Shown: piece by piece, positions 34,363 through 42,940 of the stretch | Layout: each line of letters opens with the position of its first letter | Numbering within the stretch: the stretch's first letter is position 1 | Notes under the pieces: model-generated | The model's database searches: none | The model's input: the letters and a program-made list of their open reading frames with translations, nothing else | What the model was told of the DNA's origin: nothing | Translations under genes and position numbers: made by a program | Assembly (NCBI GenBank): GCA_900770295.1 | Contig: CAAGJQ010000106.1 | Span: forward strand, 1 to 55,460 | From: an uncultured Oscillibacter sp. | GTDB lineage: Bacteria > Bacillota > Clostridia > Oscillospirales > Oscillospiraceae | Direction of reading: 5' to 3' | Length of the DNA stretch: 55,460 nucleotides

Positions 34363-34420
34363 TTTTACATCCCGATTGGGAGTCCAGCGCAGCGAATCGC
34401 GGCCGAAAGCGCAGAAAAGC
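34363..34420. repeat. dispersed repeat, copy A
   Basis: GGATATTTT followed by CCAGCG-AGCGAATCGCGGC and GAAAGCG-AGAAA recurs at about 35607-35665 with a few changes. The core is partly palindromic. Confidence 0.55.
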
Positions 34421-34458
34421 CCTAAGGCCTTTTCTGCGCCTTAGAGCTTTTTCTGTGC
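34409..34458. terminator. terminator between the GntR gene and the convergent membrane protein gene
   Basis: GCGCAGAAAAG pairs with CTTTTCTGCGC (34409-34439). An alternative stem pairs CCCTAAGG with CCTTAG and ends in TTTTT at about 34453. The same alternative stem occurs at 35541-35580. Confidence 0.65.
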
Positions 34459-34494
34459 CGGTCGTGGAGATAATCTTCAAACCCGGCTCAATGA

Positions 34495-35307
34495 TCATGA
34501 TAAGAAATGTTCATCGAGCCAAAAGTCATTGATGGATGTAAGGGTCACATCAGCCCATACGGATTCAAGATTCTCTCCGTCAAATACGTTTGCCTCGGCC
34601 ATCTCCCGGAAGGTCGTAAAATCACTGCGTTCGCCTGTACCCGTTGATAACCAGAAAATATCCGTTCCGGAGGCCGCATCCTCTGTCTTTCCCATCCAGA
34701 GGCCATCGTGTTCGCCCAAGGAAAATCCAATCTCAATATTCTCCCCAAGTTCTTTCAAATCCACCGCAAAACACTCTTTCAAATTCTCAAAAGAAATCTT
34801 TATGCCGTATTCCGCAAGCCGCTGTTCCCGCCATTTCTTTTGGTCTTCATCCGTAGGCAAGCGGTAACAGCCATCCTCGCATACAACTTCATGGCATTGG
34901 AGCATTTTCTCAATGGCTGAATCAATTCCCAAATGGATTCTGATCGGCATACAGTAAGAGACCAACTCGTCATATATGCAGCGGTTATGCGCGGCCAAAT
35001 AGTCTTTGATCCGGTTCCGGAGTTTCCTTTCAGCGTGAAATCCCCAGGCAACGCTCAAGGGATTTAAAAGAGCCATCGCTGCCTCAGCCGGAAAAAAAAC
35101 AAACCACATTTTGAAAAATGCGTCAGCCATATCTGTCTGCTTCAAAACATTCGCAGAAATATAAGTTCCGATGATCATGAGTGCCGCATACAAAACAATT
35201 CCGATCAAGGTCCACCTGAAATTCTCCTCCCGGGCAATCCAATCCAGGATCCGCTCAAACCCGGTCTGGCCCGCAATTGGACGATATTGTTTTTTGTGTT
35301 GTTTCAT
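34495..35307 (-). CDS. two-helix membrane protein of unknown function
   Basis: 270 residues. Two transmembrane helices lie at about 33-52 and 65-85; the remaining ~185 residues are soluble, acidic and probably cytoplasmic, with no motif I recognise. GGAG sits 8 nt before the ATG. AT content is higher than in the flanking housekeeping genes. A badly decayed copy with the same upstream sequence lies at 29163-29334, so the family has been duplicated within 5 kb. It stands between terminators as a single gene. No function is proposed. Confidence 0.75.
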   Translation of the reverse strand: MKQHKKQYRPIAGQTGFERILDWIAREENFRWTLIGIVLYAALMIIGTYISANVLKQTDMADAFFKMWFVFFPAEAAMALLNPLSVAWGFHAERKLRNRIKDYLAAHNRCIYDELVSYCMPIRIHLGIDSAIEKMLQCHEVVCEDGCYRLPTDEDQKKWREQRLAEYGIKISFENLKECFAVDLKELGENIEIGFSLGEHDGLWMGKTEDAASGTDIFWLSTGTGERSDFTTFREMAEANVFDGENLESVWADVTLTSINDFWLDEHFLS

Positions 35308-35383
35308 AACAAATCTCCAAACACTTTATACTAATCGTATCATATCAAAGATTCCCGCTCTGTGCAATTCTATGGTTAATTGC

Positions 35384-35426
35384 AAAAAAGCTGACAGGTT
35401 TCTTGTCGAAATCTGTCAGCTTTTTT
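35384..35426. terminator. perfect two-way terminator
   Basis: AAAAAAGCTGACAG pairs perfectly with CTGTCAGCTTTTTT across 15 nt, with T runs on both strands. Confidence 0.85.
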
Positions 35427-35540
35427 GTAATATCGCTGCACTATAGATGCCATCATCGCAGGCTGGTTTCCTAATGTCAATCCGAAGGCCAGCGCCGCAG
35501 GTTCGGTGTGCAAACAGAGAAAAAGCACGTCCGGCGTATG

Positions 35541-35580
35541 AAAAGGCCCTAAGGCCTTTTCATTGCCTTAGGGCTTTTTC
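35541..35580. terminator. hairpin terminator, repeated type
   Basis: GCCCTAAGGC pairs with GCCTTAGGGC across 9 nt, followed by TTTTT. The sequence nearly repeats 34415-34458. Confidence 0.75.
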
Positions 35581-35606
35581 TAAGCTGTAAGGCATGGACA
35601 ATTTGG

Positions 35607-35665
35607 ATATTTTCCTTCCTCAGCCGCGAATCCAGCGAAGCGAATCGCGGCTGAAAGCGAAGAAA
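35607..35665. repeat. dispersed repeat, copy B
   Basis: Second copy of the element at 34363-34420. Here AGCCGCGA and TCGCGGCT flank the core and can form an 8-bp stem. Confidence 0.55.
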
Positions 35666-35724
35666 CTTCCTGTCCGACTAAGAAGCCTCGCCGCAGGCGG
35701 GGATTCGTGTCAAACAGGAAGTTT
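35662..35724 (-). terminator. terminator of tmRNA
   Basis: AAACTTCCTGT (35662-35672) pairs with ACAGGAAGTTT (35714-35724), with a second small stem inside (CCTCGCC/GGCGGGG). A T-rich run follows on the minus strand. It begins 7 nt after the tmRNA 3' end. Confidence 0.7.
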
Positions 35725-35730
35725 CTGAGC

Positions 35731-36094
35731 TGGTGGAGGTGGGGGGAGTTGAACCCCCGTCCGAAAGCACTTTAACGGGACTTTCTCCGGGCGCAGACGG
35801 TTATTGCGGGAATCCGCTTCCCTGTTCCCCTTCCGGTCGGCAAGCCGTCACGCCGGCCGGTCGGGTGAGAGTCATGATGCGTGGGCAGGTCAACTCTTTC
35901 CCGCCTCACGGACGCCACATCAACGACGCCTTCCCCGGCCTGTGGCCTCTCCGGTTCAGACGGCCGCCTTTAATCAGGCAGCAATAGCAACAGTGTTGTT
36001 GTTATTTAATTTATAAATTGCCCGTTTTATGGCGGTCAGGCGCCGCCGCCCGCTGGTCCCGCCTCCATACCCCCGTCGAAACCGGTACACCCCC
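35731..36094 (-). ncRNA. ssrA: transfer-messenger RNA (tmRNA)
   Basis: The 364-nt RNA starts on the minus strand with GGGGGTGTACCGGTTTCGACGG and ends with the T arm and CCACCTCCACCA. The 5' GGGGGTG pairs with the 3' CACCTCC to form the tRNA-like acceptor stem. The tag frame lies at 35974-36021: if translation resumes at GCA, the codons read AIYKLNNNNTVAIAA and stop at TGA, the usual kind of ending (xAxAA) for proteolysis tags. The exact resume codon is inferred. It rescues stalled ribosomes with SmpB, whose gene lies 1.5 kb upstream on the same strand. Confidence 0.96.
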
Positions 36095-36327
36095 TCGTCG
36101 TCGGGGCAAACTGCGCTCACTCCGTTTCCATGGAAAGCCTTCGGCTATCCATGAAAACTGCGTATCGCTTCGTTGCCCTTCCTCTTCCAGCCGCAAACGC
36201 TTCGCTGGTTTGCGGCTGGTGCACGGGAGGAAAGCCGTTCGCAGATAGATCTGCGGGATTTGCTGTCAAGAATCATAACACACTTCCGCCCGGAAATGTG
36301 TTACGATTCCGTGACATTTTTATTTTA

Positions 36328-37086
36328 TCAGGTTTTTGCCAGTTTAACCATCAGCTTTACCGGCGTGACCTTGGCCAGCACACGGTAGAACTTATAGAAC
36401 AGCTTGGGCGTATAGATCGTGCGGCCCGCCCGGGCGGCCCGCAGGGCGCCTCCGGCCACTCGCACCTGGTCGCAATACGGCAGGGTCTCGAACGTTCTGG
36501 AATTGCCGGTGATGCCGCCCACATCCAAAAATTCCGTCTTCATGGGGCCGGGGCAGACCGCCGTGGCGGTGATGCCCCTGGCCCGCAGTTCCTCGGCGAT
36601 ACCCACCGTGAAGGAGGACACATACGCCTTGGTGGAGGAATACACCGTCATGCGGGGATTGGGACAGAAAGAGGCGATAGAGGAGACATTCAGGATACAA
36701 CTGCCGGGACCCATATAGGGCACGGTCATGTTGGTGATGGCCGTCAGGGCCCGCACATTCAGATCCACCATCCGGGTCTGGGAGGCGGTGTCCGCCTCAC
36801 CCACGCGGCCCAGATAGCCGCAGCCGGCGTTGTTCACCAGCAGGACCACCTCCGGCTGCTCTGCCGCCAGCTTTGCCTGAAACGCCATGAAGCTCATGGA
36901 ATCGCAGAGGTCCAAAGCCAGGCAGGCCACCGTCTTTCCGGACAGAGTCTCCGCCATCTCCTCCAGCCGGTCCGCCCGGCGGGCGATCAGCCAGTAGCTC
37001 TCTACCTCCGGGAACACATCCGCGATCTGGCGGACGAACTCACGGCCAAGGCCGGAGGACGCGCCGGTAATGATGGCAGTCTTCAT
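36328..37086 (-). CDS. short-chain dehydrogenase/reductase (SDR) family protein
   Basis: 252 residues of a classical SDR. TGASSGLGREF binds NAD(P), NNAGCGYLG stabilises the sheet, and the active site Ser (NVSSIAS) and YSSTKAYV (Tyr, Lys) are in place. PGPMKTEF closes the substrate pocket. The substrate is unknown. The ATG at 37086 has GGAGGCG upstream. It follows the cyclophilin by 21 nt and probably belongs to the smpB operon. Confidence 0.9.
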   Translation of the reverse strand: MKTAIITGASSGLGREFVRQIADVFPEVESYWLIARRADRLEEMAETLSGKTVACLALDLCDSMSFMAFQAKLAAEQPEVVLLVNNAGCGYLGRVGEADTASQTRMVDLNVRALTAITNMTVPYMGPGSCILNVSSIASFCPNPRMTVYSSTKAYVSSFTVGIAEELRARGITATAVCPGPMKTEFLDVGGITGNSRTFETLPYCDQVRVAGGALRAARAGRTIYTPKLFYKFYRVLAKVTPVKLMVKLAKT

Positions 37087-37107
37087 CAAGACGCCTCCTT
37101 TTCAAAA

Positions 37108-37632
37108 TCAGTGGGTCTCGGGAGCCGGATACTCCACGCCCTGGGTATCCACGCGGATGGACTGGATGACCTGGTCCTTCTTGGGCTTGTCGTTCATCAT
37201 GTTCCGGGGCACCCGGGAGATGTCAATGGCAATGTCCTGGCCCTCGGTCACCTGGCCGAAAGCGGCGTACTGGCCGTCCAGATGGGGGGCGGGGGCCACC
37301 ATGATGAAGAACTGGCTGCCGGCGGAGTTGGGGGCCATGGTGCGGGCCATGGACAGCACGCCGGTGGTGTGGAGCAGGTCGTTCTGCTTGAAGCCGTTGG
37401 CGGAGAACTCGCCGTTGATCTCATAGCCGGGGCCGCCCATGCCGTTTCCGTTGGGGCAGCCGCCCTGGATCATGAAGCCGGGGATGACCCGGTGGAAGAT
37501 CAGGCCGTCATAGAAGCCCTTGTTGGCCAGGGAGATGAAGTTGTTGACGGTGTTGGGGGCCTTGTCGGGGTACAGCTCGCCCTTCATGACCTTGCCGTCC
37601 GCCATGGTGATGGTAAAAATGGGATTGGACAT
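37108..37632 (-). CDS. peptidyl-prolyl cis-trans isomerase (cyclophilin type)
   Basis: 174 residues, a single cyclophilin domain. The catalytic FHRVIPGFMIQGG (with the Arg), GSQFFIMVAPAPHLDGQYAAFG and a C-terminal strand are intact. No signal peptide, so it works on proteins in the cytoplasm. The start has AAAGGAA upstream. It lies 2 nt after the smpB stop, so the genes are co-transcribed. Confidence 0.93.
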   Translation of the reverse strand: MSNPIFTITMADGKVMKGELYPDKAPNTVNNFISLANKGFYDGLIFHRVIPGFMIQGGCPNGNGMGGPGYEINGEFSANGFKQNDLLHTTGVLSMARTMAPNSAGSQFFIMVAPAPHLDGQYAAFGQVTEGQDIAIDISRVPRNMMNDKPKKDQVIQSIRVDTQGVEYPAPETH

Positions 37633-37634
37633 GG

Positions 37635-38108
37635 TTATCGATTCCTTTCTTTCATGGTGCGGTCGATCTCCCGCCGGGCGTCCCGCTGGGCGGTGGCCGC
37701 ACGTTTATCATAGTTTTTCTTGCCCTTGCACAGGCCGATCTCCACCTTTACCCGGGCATCCTTGAAGTACACAGACAGGGGGACGAGGGTGTAGCCGTCC
37801 TGCTTGATGAGGGCGTGGAGCTTGCGGATCTCCCGCTTGTGCATCAGCAGGCGGCGGGTGCGGACCGGGTCCTTGTTGAAGATGTTGCCCTTCTCATAGG
37901 GCGAGATGTGCATGCTGTGGACGAAGAGCTCTCCGTCCTTGATGGTACAGTAGGAGTCCTTCAGGTTCAGCGTACCGGCACGGATGGACTTCACTTCCGT
38001 GCCCGCCAGCTCAATGCCGGCCTCGTATTTGTCCTCCACGAAGTAGTCGTGGAAAGCCTTGCGGTTCTGGGCCGCGATCTTGATCCCCCGTTTCTCCGTG
38101 GGGCTCAC
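37635..38108 (-). CDS. smpB: SsrA-binding protein SmpB
   Basis: 157 residues, the usual length. Family marks are IAAQNRKAFHDYFVEDKYEAGI, GTEVKSIRAG, NLKDSY, HSMHISPYEKGN, RRLLMHKREI and a basic C-terminal tail ending in KERNR that enters the ribosome decoding centre. It binds tmRNA and brings it to stalled ribosomes. The start is GTG at 38108. It is close to ssrA on the same strand, a common arrangement in Firmicutes. Confidence 0.95.
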   Translation of the reverse strand: MSPTEKRGIKIAAQNRKAFHDYFVEDKYEAGIELAGTEVKSIRAGTLNLKDSYCTIKDGELFVHSMHISPYEKGNIFNKDPVRTRRLLMHKREIRKLHALIKQDGYTLVPLSVYFKDARVKVEIGLCKGKKNYDKRAATAQRDARREIDRTMKERNR

Positions 38109-38313
38109 CTCATTTCACCGGAAAATTTGGGGCTGCTTCGGCTCTCTTTGAAATAGATGTCTCTCAAAGCGCCTGACAGCTGTTTTTACAGTATAGCATG
38201 GTTCATGGAAATCTTCAAGTGCGAGAACGGCAGTCCGTCCGCAACTTGTCAGACCCCGGCCGGTGTGATACAATAGGCGCGATGTTTCTGGTACGCAAGG
38301 CCCGAGAACGGCC

Positions 38314-38342
38314 TTGGCTTTTTTTCGCCGATATGCTAGAAT
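38314..38342 (+). promoter_or_regulatory. promoter of the NUDIX gene
   Basis: TTGGCT, a 17-nt spacer and TAGAAT (38337-38342) with an extended TGC. A short stem (AAGGCC/GGCCTT) and a T run overlap its upstream half. Confidence 0.6.
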
Positions 38343-38392
38343 AAAGCCATTATAAGCTTTGATCCCACAAATCAAACAAGAGGTGTCATTTT

Positions 38393-38941
38393 ATGATCGA
38401 TCCCATGGACCTGACTGAGAAAACCATCCGTCGGGAAGATAAATTTCAGGGGCGCATTCTGGGCGTCCATGTGGACACGGTGCTGCTGCCCAACGGCAAC
38501 ACCGCCACCCGGGAAGTGGTGGACCACGTGGACGGCGTGGCCGTTCTGCCGCTGGATGAGCGCAACAACGTGCTGACCGTAACCCAGTACCGCTATGTGT
38601 TCGGCAGGACCCTTCTGGAGATCCCCGCCGGCAAGCTGGACCCGGGCGAGGACCCCGTCACCGGCGCCCTGCGGGAGCTGAAGGAGGAGACCGGTGCCGT
38701 GCCGGACACCTTCCTGCCCCTGGGCCGCATCATCCCCGCCCCCGGCTGCTACGGCGAGGTCCTGCATCTCTTCCTGGCCAAGGGCCTGCACATGGAGGAG
38801 CAGCATCTGGACCCCGACGAATTTCTGAACGTGGAGCGTATTCCCTTTAGCGAAATGGTCCACCGCTGCCTCAACGGCGAGATCGAGGACGCCAAGACCG
38901 TGGCCGCCGTGCTGAAGGCCAAGGTACAGCTGGACCTGTGA
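38393..38941 (+). CDS. NUDIX hydrolase, ADP-ribose pyrophosphatase type
   Basis: 182 residues. The NUDIX box spans about 83-105: GALRELKEETGAVP with the preceding Gly and the Arg-Glu-x-x-Glu-Glu core. The N-terminal strand pairs and AGKLDPGEDP fit the ADP-ribose pyrophosphatase (NudF) group, which splits ADP-ribose into AMP and ribose phosphate with Mg2+. GAGGTG precedes the ATG. The response regulator begins 28 nt after the stop, so it may share that transcript. Confidence 0.9.
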   Translation: MIDPMDLTEKTIRREDKFQGRILGVHVDTVLLPNGNTATREVVDHVDGVAVLPLDERNNVLTVTQYRYVFGRTLLEIPAGKLDPGEDPVTGALRELKEETGAVPDTFLPLGRIIPAPGCYGEVLHLFLAKGLHMEEQHLDPDEFLNVERIPFSEMVHRCLNGEIEDAKTVAAVLKAKVQLDL

Positions 38942-38969
38942 TCCCAAACATTGATATCGGAGGTTCTCT

Positions 38970-39680
38970 ATGGACAACCAGAAAACGGTTCTGATCGTGG
39001 AAGACGAGAAGAACATCGTGGATATTCTGCGCTTCAATCTCCAGCGGGAGCACTACAACACCTGCGAGGCCTATGACGGCGCCTCCGGTCTGGAGAAGGC
39101 CCGCACGGAAAATCCGGATCTGATCCTGCTGGACGTGATGCTGCCGAAAATGAACGGGTTTGACGTGTGCCGCACCCTCCGGGAGGAGGGCAACAACGTC
39201 CCCGTCATCATCCTCACCGCCCGGGAGGAGGAGGCCGACAAGGTCCTGGGCCTGGAGATCGGCGCGGACGACTACATCACCAAGCCCTTTTCCATGCGGG
39301 AGCTTATCGCCCGGGTGGGCGCCAACATCCGCCGCACCGCCATGGCCGCCCCCGCCGCCGCGACAGCCGCCGCCAGTGCCATGCCCGTGGCCGGGGACCT
39401 GTCCATCAACACGGACAGCCACCAGGTATTCCGGGGCGGAAAAGCCATCGACCTGACCCAGCGGGAGTACGAACTGCTGACCTTCCTGGCCAGCCACCCC
39501 AATAAGGTGTACTCCCGGGTGGCTCTGATGGAGCAGGTATGGAACTACGGCTATGTGGGCGATGACGTGCGGACGGTGGACGTGACGGTCCGGCGGCTCC
39601 GGGAGAAAATCGAGGCCGACCCGGCCAATCCCGCCTACATCCTGACAAGGCGGGGCGCCGGCTATTACTTTGCGGTTTAA
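38970..39680 (+). CDS. walR: OmpR/PhoB-type response regulator, WalR-like
   Basis: 236 residues. Receiver domain (1-120) with phospho-acceptor Asp in ILLDVMLPKMNGFD, Thr in ILTAREEE and Lys in DDYITKPF. A C-terminal winged helix (about 138-234) ends with VDVTVRRLREKIE and RGAGYYF. The two are joined by an unusually alanine-rich linker (AMAAPAAATAAASAM). It is named WalR because of its place before a WalK-like kinase, YycH/YycI-like genes, MurA and a YycJ-like gene. It would control cell-wall hydrolase genes. GGAGG precedes the ATG. Confidence 0.9.
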   Translation: MDNQKTVLIVEDEKNIVDILRFNLQREHYNTCEAYDGASGLEKARTENPDLILLDVMLPKMNGFDVCRTLREEGNNVPVIILTAREEEADKVLGLEIGADDYITKPFSMRELIARVGANIRRTAMAAPAAATAAASAMPVAGDLSINTDSHQVFRGGKAIDLTQREYELLTFLASHPNKVYSRVALMEQVWNYGYVGDDVRTVDVTVRRLREKIEADPANPAYILTRRGAGYYFAV

Positions 39681-39746
39681 ACCGGAAGCGGGCCCTGCCG
39701 CCGCGCGGCATAACGCAGTTTCTCCCAAGTCCCCTTGTAAAGGACG

Positions 39747-41564
39747 GTGAATGATTTGTTCCGCAGCCTGCATATGAAGCTGACGCTGATCCTCCTGCTG
39801 CTGATCACATCCCTGATGGCTGTGGTGGGCGCCTTTCTGACCACCAGCGTCTCCAGCTTCTATATCGACACCTTCTATGAGCAGATGGACAGTGTCTTCG
39901 GCTCCGATCAGGGGGACTTTGTGTCCTCTCTCCGCAGCGAGGCCGCCCAGCCCGACGGCGCGTCCCGCATTCTGGAGATGCTGGAGCTCAAGACCGGCCA
40001 GATGGGCATTGACTACCGGACCCGGAATTACTTCATTCTGGACGGCACCACCGGCTCCTATATCAGCGGCTCCGCTGAGGAGTCCGAGCTGCCCCGGGAG
40101 CAGAGCGCCAATCTGCTGACGGCCCGGAACGCCATCGCCCAGGGGGATGAGACCGCCGTCGGCGACGCCAGTGACATCACGTCGGATTTCATGGACGTGG
40201 CCATTCCCATTTTCAACGGGGACAATGCCTATATCATCTATATTCTGGACAACAAGGACACCGTCTCCGACCTGAACAGCCAGCTGTTCCTCATCATCAT
40301 GCAGGCCCTGATCATCGGCCTGCTGATTTCCGTGCTGCTGAGCTTCCTGCTGTCCAAGACCATGGTGGGTCCCATCGAAAAGCTGACCGCCGGCGCGGAG
40401 CGGGTGGCCTCCGGGGACTTCGGCAGTGAGCTGCCGGTGGAATCCACGGATGAGATCGGCATCCTGACCGGCACCTTCAATGAGATGGCCGGGGTGCTGC
40501 AATCCACCCTGGCCGCCATGGAAAACGAGCGCAACAAGCTGGACACGCTGTTCCTTCACATGACGGACGGCGTGGTGGCCTTTGATCACCAGGGAAAGCT
40601 CATCCACTGCAATCCCGCCGCCAACACCATGCTCCAGCGGACCGTGGCGGAGGACTGCACCTACGATGAGCTGTTCGGGCAAATCTATCCCTTTGACCAG
40701 ATGCTGGCCCTCCAGCGGCCCAATTACGCCGAGGGTGAGATGCTGGTGGGCGACCGGACGCTGGAGCTGTATCTGGCGCCCTTCTCCGACCAGGCCAGCG
40801 GCGGCGTGCTCATCGTGCTTCACGACGTGACGGAGCAGCACCGCAATGAGGAACGCCGCAAGGAGTTTGTGGCCAATGTGTCCCACGAGCTGCGCACGCC
40901 TCTGACCAATGTCCGCAGCTACGCGGAGACCCTGCGGGACTCCGGCGGCGACATCCCCCAGGACATGGCCAACAGCTTCCTGGATATCATCATCACGGAG
41001 ACTGACCGGATGACCCATATCGTGCAGGACCTGCTGACCCTCTCCCGTCTGGACGCCGGCAACGCGGAGCTGGTGCTCTCCCGGTTCCCCTTTGGGGAGG
41101 CCATCGAGAGCGTCGCCCGGGCCAACGCCCTGAACGCCAAGCAGCGGGGCCACGAGCTGGTCTACGACCCGCCGGAAACTCTGCCGCTGATCGTCGGCGA
41201 CCGGAGCCGCCTGGAGCAGGTCATGATGAACATCATCGGCAACGCCATCAAGTACACGCCCGACGGCGGACACATCCGCATCACTGCCGGTGCGACGGAG
41301 GACAGCGTCTGGATGGAGGTCTGTGATGACGGCATCGGCATCCCTGAAAAGGACCGGGACCGCATTTTCGACCGCTTCTACCGGGTGGACAAGGCCCGCT
41401 CCCGGGAATCCGGCGGCACCGGCCTGGGCCTCTCCATCGCCAAGGAGATCGTCCAGCGCCACCATGGCAGCATCTCCCTGGCGCCCCACGAGGGGCCGGG
41501 AACAACGGTGCGTCTGGTGCTGCCCATCGCCCAGGAGCAGAACGGCGGCTCTCAGGCAATGTGA
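39747..41564 (+). CDS. walK: sensor histidine kinase, WalK-like
   Basis: 605 residues. TM1 at about 10-33, an extracellular domain of about 150 residues, TM2 at about 181-205, HAMP (to ~255), PAS (~255-365), HisKA with VSHELRTPLTNVRSYAETL (His near 378), N-box NIIGNAIKYTPDGG (~495), DDGIGIPEKDR and GGTGLGLSIAK. It autophosphorylates and passes phosphate to the response regulator encoded 66 nt upstream. GTG start with AAAGGAC just upstream. In Firmicutes this kinase tracks cell-wall precursors and is held in check by YycH and YycI, genes for which follow. Confidence 0.92.
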   Translation: MNDLFRSLHMKLTLILLLLITSLMAVVGAFLTTSVSSFYIDTFYEQMDSVFGSDQGDFVSSLRSEAAQPDGASRILEMLELKTGQMGIDYRTRNYFILDGTTGSYISGSAEESELPREQSANLLTARNAIAQGDETAVGDASDITSDFMDVAIPIFNGDNAYIIYILDNKDTVSDLNSQLFLIIMQALIIGLLISVLLSFLLSKTMVGPIEKLTAGAERVASGDFGSELPVESTDEIGILTGTFNEMAGVLQSTLAAMENERNKLDTLFLHMTDGVVAFDHQGKLIHCNPAANTMLQRTVAEDCTYDELFGQIYPFDQMLALQRPNYAEGEMLVGDRTLELYLAPFSDQASGGVLIVLHDVTEQHRNEERRKEFVANVSHELRTPLTNVRSYAETLRDSGGDIPQDMANSFLDIIITETDRMTHIVQDLLTLSRLDAGNAELVLSRFPFGEAIESVARANALNAKQRGHELVYDPPETLPLIVGDRSRLEQVMMNIIGNAIKYTPDGGHIRITAGATEDSVWMEVCDDGIGIPEKDRDRIFDRFYRVDKARSRESGGTGLGLSIAKEIVQRHHGSISLAPHEGPGTTVRLVLPIAQEQNGGSQAM

Positions 41565-41619
41565 TCCCCGGCTGAAAGATTTGGATTTTTGAATGTCATA
41601 CTGCGGAAAGGAGGACAGC

Positions 41620-42900
41620 ATGGAAGAAAAACGCCGCAAGCGCCGGGACTTTATTCAGAATGTCTCCATCGCCCTGCTGTCCGTCACCGCGGTCCTGCTG
41701 TTTGCCCAGACACAGCTCTATCTGCTGGGTACTCACGCGGGCAGCAGCTATCTGGGGCTTCTGTCCGGCTCCTCCTCGCAAACGGATACGGTCATTCCCG
41801 GCCAGCAGTCCACGCTGACCGCGCCGGTGCGCATTGCCGTCACCGGCACCTACGGCCGGTACGGCAATGTGGCCCTCACCACAGCAGACGATGCCTTCCG
41901 TCCCCTGGCCGGACTGCTCCGCGAGGTCCTTGGCTCCGCCCGCACACCGAAGGTCTGCGCGGAGGGGGAGTTTCTGGACGTCCTGTCCGGAGCATCCGTC
42001 TATTACGACTTTCTCTCCCCGCTGCCTCTTTCTGTCATTGCCGGTTTTGTAGGCGCCAGCTGGAGCGGAGAGCTCTCCGCCCGCCGGCTGGCTGTCTCTG
42101 TGCAGGAGACAGGTGTATCCCTGTATCTGCTGGATGATGGCGGCAATTGCTTCTCCTGCGCCACCGCCGTTCCTGTTTCAGATCTGGCGGACGTGATTGG
42201 CAGCTACGAGCTCGGCAACGACAGCTTTGCCTTTGAGCGGGCGGAAACGGACGATTCCTACCTGGATATTGCCCCCTGCTCCCTGCTTCTGGAGAATCCT
42301 CCGGAGCTGCCGGTCCTGTCCGTTGGAAACAGCCTGTCCAATTCAGACTGGCTATTGAGCGCTCTGGGCTTCAATCCCAACACCAAATTCCGCAACACGG
42401 ATTCCAGCGGGACCGAGGTCATCGCGGAGGGCGATGCCGTCCTGCGTATCCGGACCGACAGCAGCATCTCCTATAAAAGCGGTGGAGAAAAACTTCTGTC
42501 CATCGATGCCGCCGGAGATATTCCTACCCTGGAGGAGGCGGCCACCGAATGCGGGCTGCTGCTCAATTCCATTCTGTCCTCCTCCGGTGGAAACGCCACG
42601 CTGTATCTGGAGGATATCCAGCAGTCCGGTTCGTCCACGTTGCTCCGCTTTGCCTACCAGGTAGGCGGCGTCCCTGTTCAGATCCCCGGCGGCGCCGCCG
42701 CGGAGATCACCCTCTCCGGGACCACCGTCTCAGCACTTTCCTTGCGTCTGCGTCAGTACACCGTGAGCAGCGATACCTCGCTGCTGCTCCCCCAGCGTCA
42801 GGCCGTGGCTATCGCGGCCAGGCAGCAGGGGGCGGAACTGACCATTGGTTACGCGGACAATGGCGGCAGCTCTGTCAGCGCCAACTGGCTGGCTGACTGA
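41620..42900 (+). CDS. YycH-like accessory protein of the WalK kinase
   Basis: 426 residues. One N-terminal transmembrane helix (about 10-32) after a basic start, then a large extracellular domain rich in short strands. Sequence resemblance to Bacillus YycH is weak; the assignment comes from topology and from its position directly after the kinase and before a YycI-like gene. YycH restrains WalK at the membrane. AAAGGAGG precedes the ATG at 41620. The next gene begins 40 nt after the stop. Confidence 0.75.
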   Translation: MEEKRRKRRDFIQNVSIALLSVTAVLLFAQTQLYLLGTHAGSSYLGLLSGSSSQTDTVIPGQQSTLTAPVRIAVTGTYGRYGNVALTTADDAFRPLAGLLREVLGSARTPKVCAEGEFLDVLSGASVYYDFLSPLPLSVIAGFVGASWSGELSARRLAVSVQETGVSLYLLDDGGNCFSCATAVPVSDLADVIGSYELGNDSFAFERAETDDSYLDIAPCSLLLENPPELPVLSVGNSLSNSDWLLSALGFNPNTKFRNTDSSGTEVIAEGDAVLRIRTDSSISYKSGGEKLLSIDAAGDIPTLEEAATECGLLLNSILSSSGGNATLYLEDIQQSGSSTLLRFAYQVGGVPVQIPGGAAAEITLSGTTVSALSLRLRQYTVSSDTSLLLPQRQAVAIAARQQGAELTIGYADNGGSSVSANWLAD

Positions 42901-42940
42901 ACGCGCAGTTTTCGGGGAACAAAAGGAGGTTCAGCCGTAT

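Noticed and set aside
38115..38375. An 86-residue minus-strand ORF upstream of smpB
   Set aside because: It overlaps the promoter region of the NUDIX gene, has no ribosome binding site and no motif.
38871..41639. A 922-residue minus-strand frame across the response regulator and kinase genes
   Set aside because: It is the antisense of two clear plus-strand genes and has low-complexity content with no recognisable domain.
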